Shown here: piece by piece, positions 7,557 through 16,672 of the stretch | Layout: every line of letters begins with the position of its first letter | How positions within the stretch are numbered: position 1 is the stretch's first letter | Origin: Amnibacterium flavum | GTDB lineage: Bacteria > Actinomycetota > Actinomycetes > Actinomycetales > Microbacteriaceae | Direction: 5' to 3' | Assembly: GCF_003097495.1 (NCBI RefSeq) | Contig: NZ_QEOP01000001.1 | Span: 186,001-250,000, forward strand | Length of the DNA: 64,000 bases | Notes under the pieces: generated by a model | The model's database searches: none | Seen by the model: only the letters and a program-made list of their open reading frames with translations | What the model was told of the DNA's origin: nothing | Position numbers and translations under genes: made by a program

Positions 7557-8996
7557 ATGACGTCGACAGAAGCTCCCTCCGCAAGCAATGCCCGGCGCGC
7601 CGTCCTCGGCGTGCCCGCCATCGCGTTCCTCGTGGTCAGCGCCGCGAGCCCCCTCTCCGTCGCTCTGGGCTCCGCGCCCCTCGCCCTGCTGTTCGGCGGA
7701 CCCGGGGCCGCTGTCGGGTTCCTCGTGATCGGCGTGGTCCTCGCACTCTTCGCCGTGGCGTTCCTGCCCATGACCCGCTACGTCGCCGCACCTGGCGCCT
7801 TCTACTCCTACATCGAGCGGGGCCTCGGACGGGCGTCCGGCAACGGCGCAGCGCTGATGACGCTCCTCGCCTACGCATCCCTCGCGGTCTGCGGCTTCGC
7901 CCTCTTCGGCGTCTACGGCTCGACGGTGCTCACCGGCGTTGCGGGGGTGGCCACGCCGTGGTGGATCCCCGCTCTGGTGGCGGTGGCCATCGTCGTCGCC
8001 CTCGGACAGCTGAACATCCAGGTCAACGCCCGCCTGCTCGGAGTGCTGCTCGTCATCGAGATGGTCGTACTCGCCGTCATCTCGGTATCGATCCTCGTCC
8101 AGGGCGGCGCCATGGGACTCTCGCTGGACGCCTTCGCGCCCCAGAACGTCTTCACCCCGACGATCGCGATCGCGATCCTCTTCGCCTTCGCCTCCTGCCT
8201 CGGCATCGAGTCGACAGTGGTCTACCGCGCCGAAGCGCGCGACCCGGACCGCACCATCAAGCGATCCCTCTTCGTGGTCATCGCCTTCATCGCACTGTTC
8301 CACACGTTCTTCCTGTGGCTGCTCGTCCAGGCCGCCGGCCCCGACGTGATGACGGTGTTCGGCGCGGATCCCGCCGGTGCCGTCCTCGCCATCGCGGACC
8401 GGTACGCCGGACCGTGGGCGTCGACCGTCCTGGTGCTGCTGGTCCTGGTGAGCATCCTCGCCAGCTGCCTGGCCTTCCACAACATGCTGAACCGCTACGC
8501 CGCCAAGCTCGCCGGAGACCGTCTGCTCCCCCGGGCTTTCGCAACCATCACGAAGCGCGGAGCGCCGAGGGTCGGAGGCCTGACCCAGGGCGCTCTCGCG
8601 GTGGTCGTGATCGCGGTATCCCTCGTCCTCAATCTCGACCCGTACCTGCAGACCTACATCCTCGTGAGCACCCCCGGGGTGGTCGGGATGCTCGTCACGA
8701 TGACCCTGACGGCGCTCGCCGCCCTGGTGTTCTTCATCCGCACGTCCGAGGTCGCCCGTCGGCGCATCCTCATCGCCGTCTCCGCCGTATCGACGGCCCT
8801 GTTCTCCGGGCTCGTCCTCATCGTCGTGCAGCAGCTCGACTACCTCACCGGCCTCGGTCCGGTGGCCAACACACTGCTCGTCCTGCCGCCCGTCATCGCC
8901 TTCGCGGCCGGGGCCCTCGTCACCGTGGCGCGCTCGCGCAACACGGCGCTCGCGCCGGCACCGGTCGCCCGGGCGAGCGAGACAATCGAGTCGTGA
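7557..8996 (+). CDS. APC-superfamily amino acid/amine permease
   Basis: The 479-residue polytopic membrane protein has about 12 hydrophobic segments. The APC signature region SAASPLSVALGSAPLAL lies in the first segment, FLPMTRYVAAPGAFYSYIERGLG follows, and IAILFAFASCLGIESTVVYRAEARDPDRTI (a typical APC segment, here abbreviated in meaning to the 'F..F.G.E....AEE...P...I' pattern) lies mid-protein. I start at ATG 7557 because AAAGG lies 9 nt before it; the open frame upstream carries no membrane sequence. Its stop overlaps the GTG of the amidohydrolase by four bases. Context with copper amine oxidase suggests uptake of a primary amine or related compound; the substrate is inferred only. Confidence 0.88.
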   Translation: MTSTEAPSASNARRAVLGVPAIAFLVVSAASPLSVALGSAPLALLFGGPGAAVGFLVIGVVLALFAVAFLPMTRYVAAPGAFYSYIERGLGRASGNGAALMTLLAYASLAVCGFALFGVYGSTVLTGVAGVATPWWIPALVAVAIVVALGQLNIQVNARLLGVLLVIEMVVLAVISVSILVQGGAMGLSLDAFAPQNVFTPTIAIAILFAFASCLGIESTVVYRAEARDPDRTIKRSLFVVIAFIALFHTFFLWLLVQAAGPDVMTVFGADPAGAVLAIADRYAGPWASTVLVLLVLVSILASCLAFHNMLNRYAAKLAGDRLLPRAFATITKRGAPRVGGLTQGALAVVVIAVSLVLNLDPYLQTYILVSTPGVVGMLVTMTLTALAALVFFIRTSEVARRRILIAVSAVSTALFSGLVLIVVQQLDYLTGLGPVANTLLVLPPVIAFAAGALVTVARSRNTALAPAPVARASETIES

Positions 8997-10621
8997 CCTC
9001 GAACAGCACGCTCTACATCGGCGGCCGCATCCGCACCGGCGACCCCCTCCTTCCCTCCGCGACGACCATGCTCGTGTCCGGAGGAAGGGTCGTCGCATTG
9101 GGCTTCACCGAGCCCCACGATGTCCCCGCCGGCACGGTCGTCCGAGACCTGGGCGGCGCGACCGTGCTTCCCGGCTTCATCGACGCCCACGTGCACCCGC
9201 TGATGGGCGGCCTCCAACTGCTCGCCACGGGCTTCGCCGGCATCCAGAGCGTCGAGGGCTACTGGGCAGAGCTCCGCCGACTCGATGCAGTGACCCCGCC
9301 CGGCGAGTGGATCGTCGCCGCCGGCTATTCCGCCGTGCTCGTCGCCCGCGAACGGATCACCCGCCGCGAGCTCGACGCCGTCATCGGAGACCGCCCCGTG
9401 CTGATGGTGAACAGCGATCTCCACGGCGGCCTCGCGAACACCGTCGCGTTGAGGGCCGCGGGGCTTCTCGACTCGCAGGAGTTCTCGAGCGAGTACGTCG
9501 AGCGGGGCGACGACGGCGCACCGAACGGGCTCGTCAACGAGGAGGCCATGGCCCGGGTCATGTCGTTCTCGCCTCCGCCGTCGGAGGCGGTCGCGGAGAA
9601 GGCCCTCCTCGAGGCCCAGGCGCACCTCCACTCGCTCGGCGTCGTCGGCTGGCAGGATGCACTCCTCGGCGACAAGCACGGCGGCGAGGACCCGACCGCG
9701 CGCTATCTCGCGCTCGACGCGGCAGGGCGCATCACCGCGCGAGTCTCGGGAGCCATCGGCTGGGACCGTGCGCGGGGTGTGGAGCAGGTCCCCGACATCC
9801 TCGAGCACGCGAGGGCCTTCACGGGGGCACGCCTGTCCGCCCCCGCCGTCAAGATCCTCCTCGACGGCGTGCACGAGGCCGGGACCGCGTCGATGCTCGC
9901 GGAGTACAACGACGCCGCCGGCAGACCCCTCGGCAACTCGGGCCCCACCATGATCGAACCGGGCCTGCTTGACGAGGCCCTCGTCGCCCTCGACGCCGCC
10001 GGTCTCGACGTGCACATCCACGCCCTCGGCGACCGGGCGGTCCGCGACGCCCTCGACGCCGTCGACGCGGCCCGCCACGCCAACGGGCACCGCGGCACCC
10101 GCCATCAAGTCGCGCACGTGACATTCATCGACCCGTCCGATGTCCCGCGGTTCCGGGAGCTCGACGTCACCGCCAATGCCCAGCTCATCTGGGTGGCCGA
10201 CGACTTCCTCGACTTCGCCCAGTACGAGATCTTCGTCGGACCCGAGCGCCGCGCCCGCCAGTCGGCTCTCGCCGAGTGGGACGCAGCCGGCTTCCGATGG
10301 AGCGCAGGGAGCGACTGGCCCGTGTCCAGCGCCGCACCGCTCGACGCCATCACGGCAGGGAGCCGGCGGAGGATCCACGGAGACGGGCCGACGGGTCCGC
10401 TGTGGCAGCGGCTCCCCGCGACGCGGATCATCGACGCCTACACTTCCGGCTCTGCTTTCACGAGCCGCCTCGACGACAACGGCGTCCTCCGCGCCGGATC
10501 CCACGCCGATTTCGTCCTACTCGACCGCGATCCCGCCGGGCCGGGTCCGGCGAACGAGAGCACCGTGCTCGAGACCGTCGTCGCCGGGGAGACCGTCTAC
10601 GCGGCGGATAGTATGCCGTGA
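8993..10621 (+). CDS. YtcJ-like metal-dependent amidohydrolase
   Basis: The 542-residue protein belongs to the amidohydrolase 3 (YtcJ/NfdA) family, which hydrolyses amide bonds such as N-substituted formamides. Visible marks are the GFIDAHVHP metal motif (HxH), LDVHIHALGDRAVRDALDA, AHVTFIDPSDVPRF and WSAGSDWPVSSAAP with the conserved Asp. The start is GTG at 8993, overlapping the permease stop in GTGA, and this removes a long false upstream extension inside the permease gene. The TetR gene follows after 19 nt, so permease, amidohydrolase and regulator are one transcription unit. A plausible job is to release a free amine from an amide for the downstream amine oxidase; this is inference. No signal peptide is seen, so it should be cytoplasmic. 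Confidence 0.85.
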   Translation: MTSNSTLYIGGRIRTGDPLLPSATTMLVSGGRVVALGFTEPHDVPAGTVVRDLGGATVLPGFIDAHVHPLMGGLQLLATGFAGIQSVEGYWAELRRLDAVTPPGEWIVAAGYSAVLVARERITRRELDAVIGDRPVLMVNSDLHGGLANTVALRAAGLLDSQEFSSEYVERGDDGAPNGLVNEEAMARVMSFSPPPSEAVAEKALLEAQAHLHSLGVVGWQDALLGDKHGGEDPTARYLALDAAGRITARVSGAIGWDRARGVEQVPDILEHARAFTGARLSAPAVKILLDGVHEAGTASMLAEYNDAAGRPLGNSGPTMIEPGLLDEALVALDAAGLDVHIHALGDRAVRDALDAVDAARHANGHRGTRHQVAHVTFIDPSDVPRFRELDVTANAQLIWVADDFLDFAQYEIFVGPERRARQSALAEWDAAGFRWSAGSDWPVSSAAPLDAITAGSRRRIHGDGPTGPLWQRLPATRIIDAYTSGSAFTSRLDDNGVLRAGSHADFVLLDRDPAGPGPANESTVLETVVAGETVYAADSMP

Positions 10622-10640
10622 CGTCGCATCGAGGAGGACC

Positions 10641-11240
10641 GTGCCGAAGATCATCGATCGCGAGGAACGCCGGGACCGTCTCGCCGCGGCCGTACTCCGG
10701 GTGATCCGACGCGGCGGGATCGACGCCGCGACCATCCGCAACATCGCCGCTGAGTCCGGCTGGAGCCGCGGAGTGGTCGAGCACTACTTCGACGGGCGCG
10801 ACGAGTTGATGGCCTTCTCCTACCGCTACGCGCTCTCACGGGCGTTCCCGGACGCCTCCTCGGTCAGTTCCATCGAGGACCCTCGCGATCGCCTCCTCGC
10901 GACCGTGATGGCCTGGCTCCCCCACGACGACGACTCGCGGCTGGACAACAAGCTCTGGCTCGACTTCGTGGGACGACTCCACGACAACGAGACGCTGCGC
11001 GGGGCGGTCGCCGAGGTCAACGACCAGTGGATCGCGGACATCGCCGAGGATCTCGCGGCGTGCGCCGCCGATGGTCGCTACCGCCTTGTCCACTCCCTGG
11101 CGACGGTTGCCGAGATGCTGTCCGTTTTCGTGGACGGCGTTCTGATCTCCGATCAGGTGTACCCCGAGCGCATCGACAGGACAGCGCGCGAGTCGTTCGT
11201 GACCGCATTCGTCACGACGCTCGTCGTTCCTGCGGCCTAG
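10641..11240 (+). CDS. TetR-family transcriptional regulator
   Basis: The 199-residue protein has an N-terminal helix-turn-helix (AATIRNIAAESGWSRGVVEHYF, about residues 27-48, abbreviated: AATIRNIA and GVVEHYF) typical of TetR, and a C-terminal ligand-binding and dimer domain with DDDSRLDNKLWLDFVGR. The GTG at 10641 has GAGGAGG 4 nt before it. It is the third gene of the permease operon and lies directly before the oxidase promoter. The palindrome TATGACAGTGTCATA 47 nt after its stop and the related site before the permease are the natural operators, which would make it an autoregulated local repressor. The effector, perhaps an amine or aldehyde, is unknown. Confidence 0.88.
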   Translation: MPKIIDREERRDRLAAAVLRVIRRGGIDAATIRNIAAESGWSRGVVEHYFDGRDELMAFSYRYALSRAFPDASSVSSIEDPRDRLLATVMAWLPHDDDSRLDNKLWLDFVGRLHDNETLRGAVAEVNDQWIADIAEDLAACAADGRYRLVHSLATVAEMLSVFVDGVLISDQVYPERIDRTARESFVTAFVTTLVVPAA

Positions 11241-11286
11241 CTTTTACCTCCCCGAAACCTTGGGGAGTTGAACCCGCTCGTTTTTA

Positions 11287-11301
11287 TATGACAGTGTCAT
11301 A
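11287..11301. promoter_or_regulatory. palindromic operator upstream of the copper amine oxidase
   Basis: TATGACAGTGTCATA is a perfect 7-bp inverted repeat around a single base, 23 nt before the oxidase ATG and preceded by TTTTTA. Size and symmetry fit a TetR-family operator. It shares ten consecutive bases with the site at 7504-7517. Confidence 0.65.
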
Positions 11302-11324
11302 GCTAACGAACGATCGGATCCGTC

Positions 11325-13286
11325 ATGTCGCAGACCGCCACCGCCGCTCCGGCACCGGGACACCCCGAACCCGCCTCCCATCCCCTCGAGCCGCTCGCCC
11401 GCGCCGAATACGACACGGTGCGCAGCATCCTCGACGCGGCGGGCGTCGTCAGCCCCTCGACGCGGTTCGCCTACGTCGGGCTGGAGGAGCCGTCGAAGGC
11501 CGACGTGCTGGCGGGCGGCCCGCTCGATCGGCGCGCGCGCGTCATGCTCCTCGATATCGAGACCGGCGCTGCGAGCGACCTCGTGGTCTCGCTGGCGGAC
11601 GGCCGCGTGCTGACGGCCTCCCCCGTCGATCGCGGGATAGCCGGAGATGTGCCTCAGCTCGGATCCGAGCTCACCCTCGCCGCTGAACTCGTGACCGCCG
11701 ATGCGCGCTGGCTGGCTGCGCTCGAGTTGCGCGGAGTCGACCCGGCACTCGTGCAGTGCGATGCCTTCACCGCCGGCAACTTCGACATCGAAGGCGAGCG
11801 CGACATGCGTCTCGTGCGGGTGCTGCCGTGGCGGAGGCCGACGCCGACCGCCAACTACTGGGCCTATCCCATCGAAGGACTCATCGCCTACGTCGACCTC
11901 CTCTCCCGAACGGTCGTCTCGGTTACCGACACCGGGGCGGTGGCGATCCCCGAGGAGAGCGGCGACTTCATGGGAGACGGAGACGTCGTGCCCGTCCAGC
12001 GCCTCAGGCCCCTCGAGATCCACCAGCCCGACGGACCGTCCTTCCAGGTCGACGGGCACGCGATCGAGTGGGACCAGTGGACTCTCCGTGTCGGTTTCGA
12101 CATGCGCGAAGGCCTCACGCTTCACCAGCTGCGTTTCGCGGGCCGAGACATCGTCTACCGGGCCTCCATCGCCGAGATGGTGGTGCCCTACGGCGACCCC
12201 AGCCCGCTGCGGTTCTGGACCAACTACTTCGACACCGGCGAATACCTCGTCGGTCGCCTGGCGAACTCGCTCGTGCTCGGCTGCGACTGCCTCGGCGACA
12301 TCACCTACCTCGACGCCGTCGTCGCGGGCGAGCACGGCGAGCCCGTGTCCATCGCCAACGCGATCTGCATCCACGAGGAGGATGCGGGGGTGCTGTGGAA
12401 GCACACCGACGGCGACGGCCGAGCTCAGACCCGCCGCTCGCGCCGGTTCGTCGTCTCCTACGTCACGACGGTCGGCAACTACGACTACGCGTTCTACTGG
12501 TATCTCTACCAGGACGGCCGCATCGAACACGAGGTCAAGCTCAACGGCATCGTCTTCACCACGGCGAGCCCTGACGGGTACGCCTACGCCTCCCGCATCG
12601 CGCCGGGCCTGTCCGCGCCGTACCACCAGCATCTCTTCAGCGCCCGCCTCGACATGATGGTCGACGGCGTCACGAATCGGGTCGACCAGATCGAGGCCGT
12701 CCGGGTGCCGATGGGAGAGGGGAACCTCTACGGCAACGGATTCACCCGCTCCGTCGCAACCATCGTCGACGAGACCGACGCCGCCCGGTTCGCGGATGCC
12801 TCGACAGGACGGGTATGGAACATCGTGAACCCCGGCAGGTTCAATCGCCTGGGACACGAGGTCGGCTACACCCTGCGTCCGCAGCACAACCCCACTCTGA
12901 TGGCCGACGACGGGTCGTCCGTCGCCGGCCGGGCAGCGTTCGCCACACGCCACCTCTGGGTCACGGCCTACGATCCCGCGGAGCGATATCCGGCCGGCGA
13001 CTACGTGAACCAGTCCCCCCGAGGTGAAGGACTGCCCGCCTACCAGGCCGCGGGTCGGAACCTCGACGGCGCCGACGTGGTGGTCTGGCACACCTTCGGT
13101 CTCACCCACTTCCCGCGCACCGAGGACTGGCCCGTGATGCCGGTCGACCATGTCGGCTTCGCGCTCGTCCCCTACAACTTCTTCGATCGCAACCCCGCGC
13201 TCGACGCCGCTCCCCCGACCCCGGTGCACGCGCACGGTGACGGAGCGGGGTGCGACTGCTCGCACGGAGACGGCTGCCGGTGCTGA
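11325..13286 (+). CDS. copper-containing primary amine oxidase
   Basis: The 653-residue enzyme oxidises primary amines to aldehydes with release of ammonia and hydrogen peroxide, using topaquinone and copper. The precursor tyrosine is Tyr386 in TVGNYDYAFYW, the catalytic base Asp303 in FWTNYFDTGEY, and the copper ligands are His434 and His436 (APYHQHLF) and His595 (LTHFPRTEDWPVMP). Spacing closely follows Arthrobacter globiformis oxidase. No signal peptide is seen, so it is probably cytoplasmic. The last ~20 residues after the usual end form a Cys/His-rich tail (VHAHGDGAGCDCSHGDGCRC) that looks like a metal-binding extension. A TetR-type operator precedes the gene. The downstream membrane protein starts inside its last 37 nt. 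Likely substrates are monoamines such as phenethylamine or tyramine, which is family knowledge, not read from sequence. Confidence 0.95.
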   Translation: MSQTATAAPAPGHPEPASHPLEPLARAEYDTVRSILDAAGVVSPSTRFAYVGLEEPSKADVLAGGPLDRRARVMLLDIETGAASDLVVSLADGRVLTASPVDRGIAGDVPQLGSELTLAAELVTADARWLAALELRGVDPALVQCDAFTAGNFDIEGERDMRLVRVLPWRRPTPTANYWAYPIEGLIAYVDLLSRTVVSVTDTGAVAIPEESGDFMGDGDVVPVQRLRPLEIHQPDGPSFQVDGHAIEWDQWTLRVGFDMREGLTLHQLRFAGRDIVYRASIAEMVVPYGDPSPLRFWTNYFDTGEYLVGRLANSLVLGCDCLGDITYLDAVVAGEHGEPVSIANAICIHEEDAGVLWKHTDGDGRAQTRRSRRFVVSYVTTVGNYDYAFYWYLYQDGRIEHEVKLNGIVFTTASPDGYAYASRIAPGLSAPYHQHLFSARLDMMVDGVTNRVDQIEAVRVPMGEGNLYGNGFTRSVATIVDETDAARFADASTGRVWNIVNPGRFNRLGHEVGYTLRPQHNPTLMADDGSSVAGRAAFATRHLWVTAYDPAERYPAGDYVNQSPRGEGLPAYQAAGRNLDGADVVVWHTFGLTHFPRTEDWPVMPVDHVGFALVPYNFFDRNPALDAAPPTPVHAHGDGAGCDCSHGDGCRC

Positions 13287-13771
13287 CCGTCCCGACTCTC
13301 GCGGCGCTCGGCCTGTCGGGGATCGCCGTGGCACTCGCCATCCCGTCTCGGCTCGGGCTCCTGTCCGCGCTGGCGCTCCTGACGGCGGCGATCGGCTTTC
13401 TGATGTGCCTTCCCACGCCGATGGGCGACGCCGGCATGGCGGCGGTCGCCTCCGTCCTCGCCGCGACGGCCGGCGCGTCGGTGGCGGGGGCCGTGTTCGC
13501 CGGTGCCCGTCGGCGCTCCCGCCGGGTCGTGGCCGGATACCTGTTCGTGACGCTGGACCTCGTACTGATGGGCGCGATGATGCTCACTGCCGGGCACACC
13601 CGCGGAGCCCATCACGGGGCGGGCGTCGCTGCGGCTGTCACCGCGATCGCCGCCCTCGCCATCGCGGCCCGCGTCGTCGATGCTCGGCAGCGCGGCGCGC
13701 GTTCGGTCCGGGAGCCCGCCTGCTCGGCCTGCATGTTCACCGGCATGGGGCTCGCCGGGGTTCTCTCGTGA
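13250..13771 (+). CDS. small membrane protein coupled to the amine oxidase (unknown function)
   Basis: No family was recognised. The 173-residue product has about five hydrophobic segments. Potential metal ligands are MCLPTPMGD between helices, HTRGAHHG in a loop, and EPACSACMFTGMG (CxxC with nearby Met) close to the C-terminus. The GTG at 13250 has GGAG just upstream and overlaps the oxidase gene by 37 nt. A GTG at 13280, also after a GGAG, would give a shorter protein with minimal overlap. Translational coupling to the oxidase and the Cys/His/Met content suggest a role in copper handling or oxidase maturation, but this is inference. Confidence 0.65.
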   Translation: MRLLARRRLPVLTVPTLAALGLSGIAVALAIPSRLGLLSALALLTAAIGFLMCLPTPMGDAGMAAVASVLAATAGASVAGAVFAGARRRSRRVVAGYLFVTLDLVLMGAMMLTAGHTRGAHHGAGVAAAVTAIAALAIAARVVDARQRGARSVREPACSACMFTGMGLAGVLS

Positions 13772-13808
13772 CCGGGAGCCGCGCCGCCGCTCCCGAGGGG
13801 ACAACGAT

Positions 13809-14993
13809 GTGAGAACCCGCATCTCCGGGCCTCGCCTCGTCGCGGTCGCGAGCGCTCTGATGTTCGTCGGCATCGGTGCGGGCTACTACGCGATCACCGC
13901 GATCGTGGACGCGGTGATCGCCGAGGGTCGCTTCGAGGTTGCGACGGTCGCCGTGGCGACGGCGGTCAGTTTCATCGTCAACAGTGTCGTGACCCCACTC
14001 GTCGCGCGATCGATCCGTGTGGTGGGCGCGCGCACTACGATCGCCGTCGGCGGGGTGGTATCGGCGGTCGGTTTCGCCGCGATCGGGTCGGGGCCGGGGT
14101 GGCCCTGGCTGATCTTCGGCTTCGCCGCGCTCGGTGCCGGTGTCGCCGCGTCGAGCTATCTTCCGCTGGCCGACCTGCTGGTCTCCGCACTGCCGCGGCC
14201 GGCGGTCGGCATCACGATCGTCTACACAGGCGGATCCGTCGGGGGGATGCTGCTCGGCCCCGCCGTGGTCGCACTGCTCGCCGGTCTCGGCAGTGCGGCG
14301 TTGGCGACGATCGTCGCGCCGCTCTACGCCCTGTGCGTTCTGGCCCTGGCGGCGTCGCTTCCGGCGACCGCACCGCGCGACACCACGCGGACCCTGCCGG
14401 GCGACGGCGACGCCTCTGCTTCGAAGGCTCTGATCGGTCCGGTCGTATTCCTCACCGTGCTCGGCGCGACGACCCTCGCAGCTCAGGTGCAGATGCTCCA
14501 GGTCGGCAGGGTGCTCGACATTCCGGGAGCGTCGATCGCGACCGTCCTGATGCCGGCCGCCGCCATCGTCGGCCGGGGTCTCTATCTGCTCCTCGAACGG
14601 CGGATGCCCGCGCAGTCGTCGGCGGCCCTCGTCGGGGCTGTCGCCGTGGCGGGCTTCGCGACCCTCGCCGTCCCGTCGTCCGTCGCCTTCGCCATCGGAA
14701 GCTCGCTGGTCGGTCTCGCGATGGGACTGTCGGTGGTCGTTGCGCCTGCGCTCGTCCTGGCCTTCACCGGGCGCCGCGACTTCTCGTCGCGCTACGCGAT
14801 CGTGCTGCTCTGCGTCGGCCTCGGATACGGTGCCGGGAGTCTTCTCCTGCCGGCGGCGCTCGAGTCGCGGACGACGACGAGCGCGGGACTGCTGACCTGC
14901 GCGGTGCTGGTCGCGTTCGCGACGGTCGCGTTACTGGCCCGCTATCCCGCGATGCGAACGGTCGAGGCGACCCCGGCGCAGCACGACTCGTAG
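13809..14993 (+). CDS. MFS transporter
   Basis: The 394-residue polytopic protein has about 12 hydrophobic segments and the look of a major facilitator carrier: short loops, a GARTTIAVGG-type loop after helix 2 and SYLPLADLLVSALPRPAVGI in the middle of the first half. I start at GTG 13809 because GAGGGG (13795-13800) is well placed; the frame is open further upstream inside the preceding membrane gene. It is the last gene of the amine cluster, 37 nt after the small membrane protein. It may export the aldehyde or acid product or import another substrate; the sequence does not say which. Confidence 0.85.
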   Translation: MRTRISGPRLVAVASALMFVGIGAGYYAITAIVDAVIAEGRFEVATVAVATAVSFIVNSVVTPLVARSIRVVGARTTIAVGGVVSAVGFAAIGSGPGWPWLIFGFAALGAGVAASSYLPLADLLVSALPRPAVGITIVYTGGSVGGMLLGPAVVALLAGLGSAALATIVAPLYALCVLALAASLPATAPRDTTRTLPGDGDASASKALIGPVVFLTVLGATTLAAQVQMLQVGRVLDIPGASIATVLMPAAAIVGRGLYLLLERRMPAQSSAALVGAVAVAGFATLAVPSSVAFAIGSSLVGLAMGLSVVVAPALVLAFTGRRDFSSRYAIVLLCVGLGYGAGSLLLPAALESRTTTSAGLLTCAVLVAFATVALLARYPAMRTVEATPAQHDS

Positions 14994-15014
14994 CGCCCGC
15001 GGACAGCCCGCCCG

Positions 15015-15227
15015 CTATTTGTCTCCGACAGCCCTGTCGGCCTTGTCGCGGGCGTTCCTGATCGCGTCGGTGTGCTTGCCGCCGCTCGCTTTGTCGGCGG
15101 CCTTGGCGGCGGCGTCGAGGAGCTTGTCGCTGACCTCCTCCGCCTGCTTCCCGTGGAGCGCCTGCTGGACCTTCTCGTCCTTCAGGAACTGCTGAGCCTT
15201 GCCGGTGATATCTCCGAAGCCTGCCAT
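15015..15227 (-). CDS. small charged helical protein, MT0933/Rv0909-like antitoxin-type
   Basis: The 70-residue protein is alanine- and lysine-rich (GDITGKAQQFLKDEKVQQAL, then EEVSDKLLDAAAKAADKASGG) and predicted helical. Its pattern of DKLLDAA and 'KADKATGGKHTD.I..ARDKAD' type repeats resembles the MT0933-like antitoxin family of actinobacteria, in which few members are known to act as antitoxins. No toxin gene lies next to it. It is downstream of tuf on the same strand but separated by a terminator. The ATG at 15227 follows a short G-run. Confidence 0.7.
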   Translation of the reverse strand: MAGFGDITGKAQQFLKDEKVQQALHGKQAEEVSDKLLDAAAKAADKASGGKHTDAIRNARDKADRAVGDK

Positions 15228-15282
15228 CCCCCGAGCGTACGAACGGTTCCTGCGGGGTTCCTTCGAAGGTCCGGGAACGACG

Positions 15283-15312
15283 AAAGGGCCGGACCCGAAG
15301 GTCCGACCCTTT
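15283..15312 (-). terminator. terminator of the str operon after tuf
   Basis: AAAGGGCCGGACC (15283-15295) and GGTCCGACCCTTT (15300-15312) form a 13-bp stem with one mismatch and a 4-nt loop, 47 nt after the tuf stop. Confidence 0.75.
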
Positions 15313-15358
15313 GTCGGTGCTGAAGTCCGTGCCCTGGGGGCTGGCCTTCAGCGTCAGA

Positions 15359-16552
15359 TCACTTGAGGACCTTGGTCACCGTTCCGGCGCCAACGGTGCG
15401 GCCACCCTCACGGATTGCGAAGCCGAGTCCCTCTTCCATGGCGATGGGCTGGATCAGCTCAACGGTCATCGACGTGGTGTCGCCGGGCATGACCATCTCG
15501 GTGCCCTCGGGCAGCGTGATGACGCCGGTGACGTCGGTGGTGCGGAAGTAGAACTGGGGACGGTAGTTCGCGTAGAACGGGTTGTGACGCCCACCCTCAT
15601 CCTTGGACAGGATGTACGCGGTGCCCTCGAAGTTCGTGTGAGGGGTGACCGAGCCGGGCTTGACGACGACCTGGCCGCGCTCGACGTCCTCGCGCTTGGT
15701 GCCGCGGAGGAGCAGACCGCAGTTCTCGCCGGCCCACGCCTCGTCGAGCTGCTTGTGGAACATCTCGATACCGGTGACCGTGGTCTTCTGCGTCGGGCGG
15801 ATGCCGACGATCTCGACCTCGGAGTTGATGGCGAGGGTTCCGCGCTCGGCACGGCCGGTGACGACGGTTCCACGACCGGTGATCGTGAAGACGTCCTCGA
15901 TCGGCATGAGGAAGGGCTTGTCCTTGTCGCGGATGGGGTCGGGGACGTTCTCGTCCACGGCGTCCATCAGGTCGAGGACGCTCTGCGTCCAGGCAGCGTC
16001 GCCCTCGAGGGCCTTGAGGCCCGAGACGCGGACGACGGGGGCGTTGTCGCCGTCGAAGTCCTGGCTCGAGAGCAGCTCGCGGACCTCGAGCTCGACGAGC
16101 TCCAGGATCTCCTCGTCGTCGACCATGTCGGCCTTGTTCAGCGCGACGAGCAGGTACGGCACGCCGACCTGCTTGGCGAGCAGAACGTGCTCACGGGTCT
16201 GAGCCATCGGGCCGTCAGTGGCGGCGACGACCAGGATCGCGCCGTCCATCTGCGCGGCACCCGTGATCATGTTCTTGATGTAGTCAGCGTGACCAGGTGC
16301 ATCGACGTGAGCGTAGTGACGCTTGGGCGTCTCGTACTCGACGTGCGAGATGTTGATCGTGATACCACGCTGGCGCTCTTCGGGAGCGGAGTCGATCGAC
16401 GCGAAGTCGCGCTGCACGTTGGTCGCGGAGGGGTACTTGTCGGCAAGCACCTTCGAGATCGCCGCGGTGAGCGTCGTCTTTCCGTGGTCGACGTGACCGA
16501 TCGTTCCGATGTTGACGTGCGGCTTGGTCCGCTCGAACTTGGCCTTGGCCAC
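15359..16552 (-). CDS. tuf: elongation factor Tu
   Basis: The 397-residue GTPase delivers aminoacyl-tRNA to the ribosome. G1 is GHVDHGKT, G2 is RGITI, G3 is DAPGH, G4 is NKAD; domains 2 and 3 follow with [13 protein letters not shown] and the C-terminal [14 protein letters not shown]. The frame extends upstream, but the GTG at 16552 with AAGGAGG 7 nt before it gives the standard N-terminus [19 protein letters not shown]. It is the last gene of the str operon, 120 nt after fusA. Confidence 0.98.
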   Translation of the reverse strand: MAKAKFERTKPHVNIGTIGHVDHGKTTLTAAISKVLADKYPSATNVQRDFASIDSAPEERQRGITINISHVEYETPKRHYAHVDAPGHADYIKNMITGAAQMDGAILVVAATDGPMAQTREHVLLAKQVGVPYLLVALNKADMVDDEEILELVELEVRELLSSQDFDGDNAPVVRVSGLKALEGDAAWTQSVLDLMDAVDENVPDPIRDKDKPFLMPIEDVFTITGRGTVVTGRAERGTLAINSEVEIVGIRPTQKTTVTGIEMFHKQLDEAWAGENCGLLLRGTKREDVERGQVVVKPGSVTPHTNFEGTAYILSKDEGGRHNPFYANYRPQFYFRTTDVTGVITLPEGTEMVMPGDTTSMTVELIQPIAMEEGLGFAIREGGRTVGAGTVTKVLK

Positions 16553-16672
16553 TGGTGTCCTCCTTAAGGACGTCTCGTGCAATCTCCCGGATAGCAGGCT
16601 GCAAACCGGAAAAGATTACAGGGGATTTGGGTAGTTATGTTACTTCAGTAGTGAGCGACGCGCCCGAGAGCG

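Noticed and set aside
7958-8992. 345-codon extension of the amidohydrolase
   Set aside because: Lies inside the permease gene; the family sequence starts at GTG 8993.
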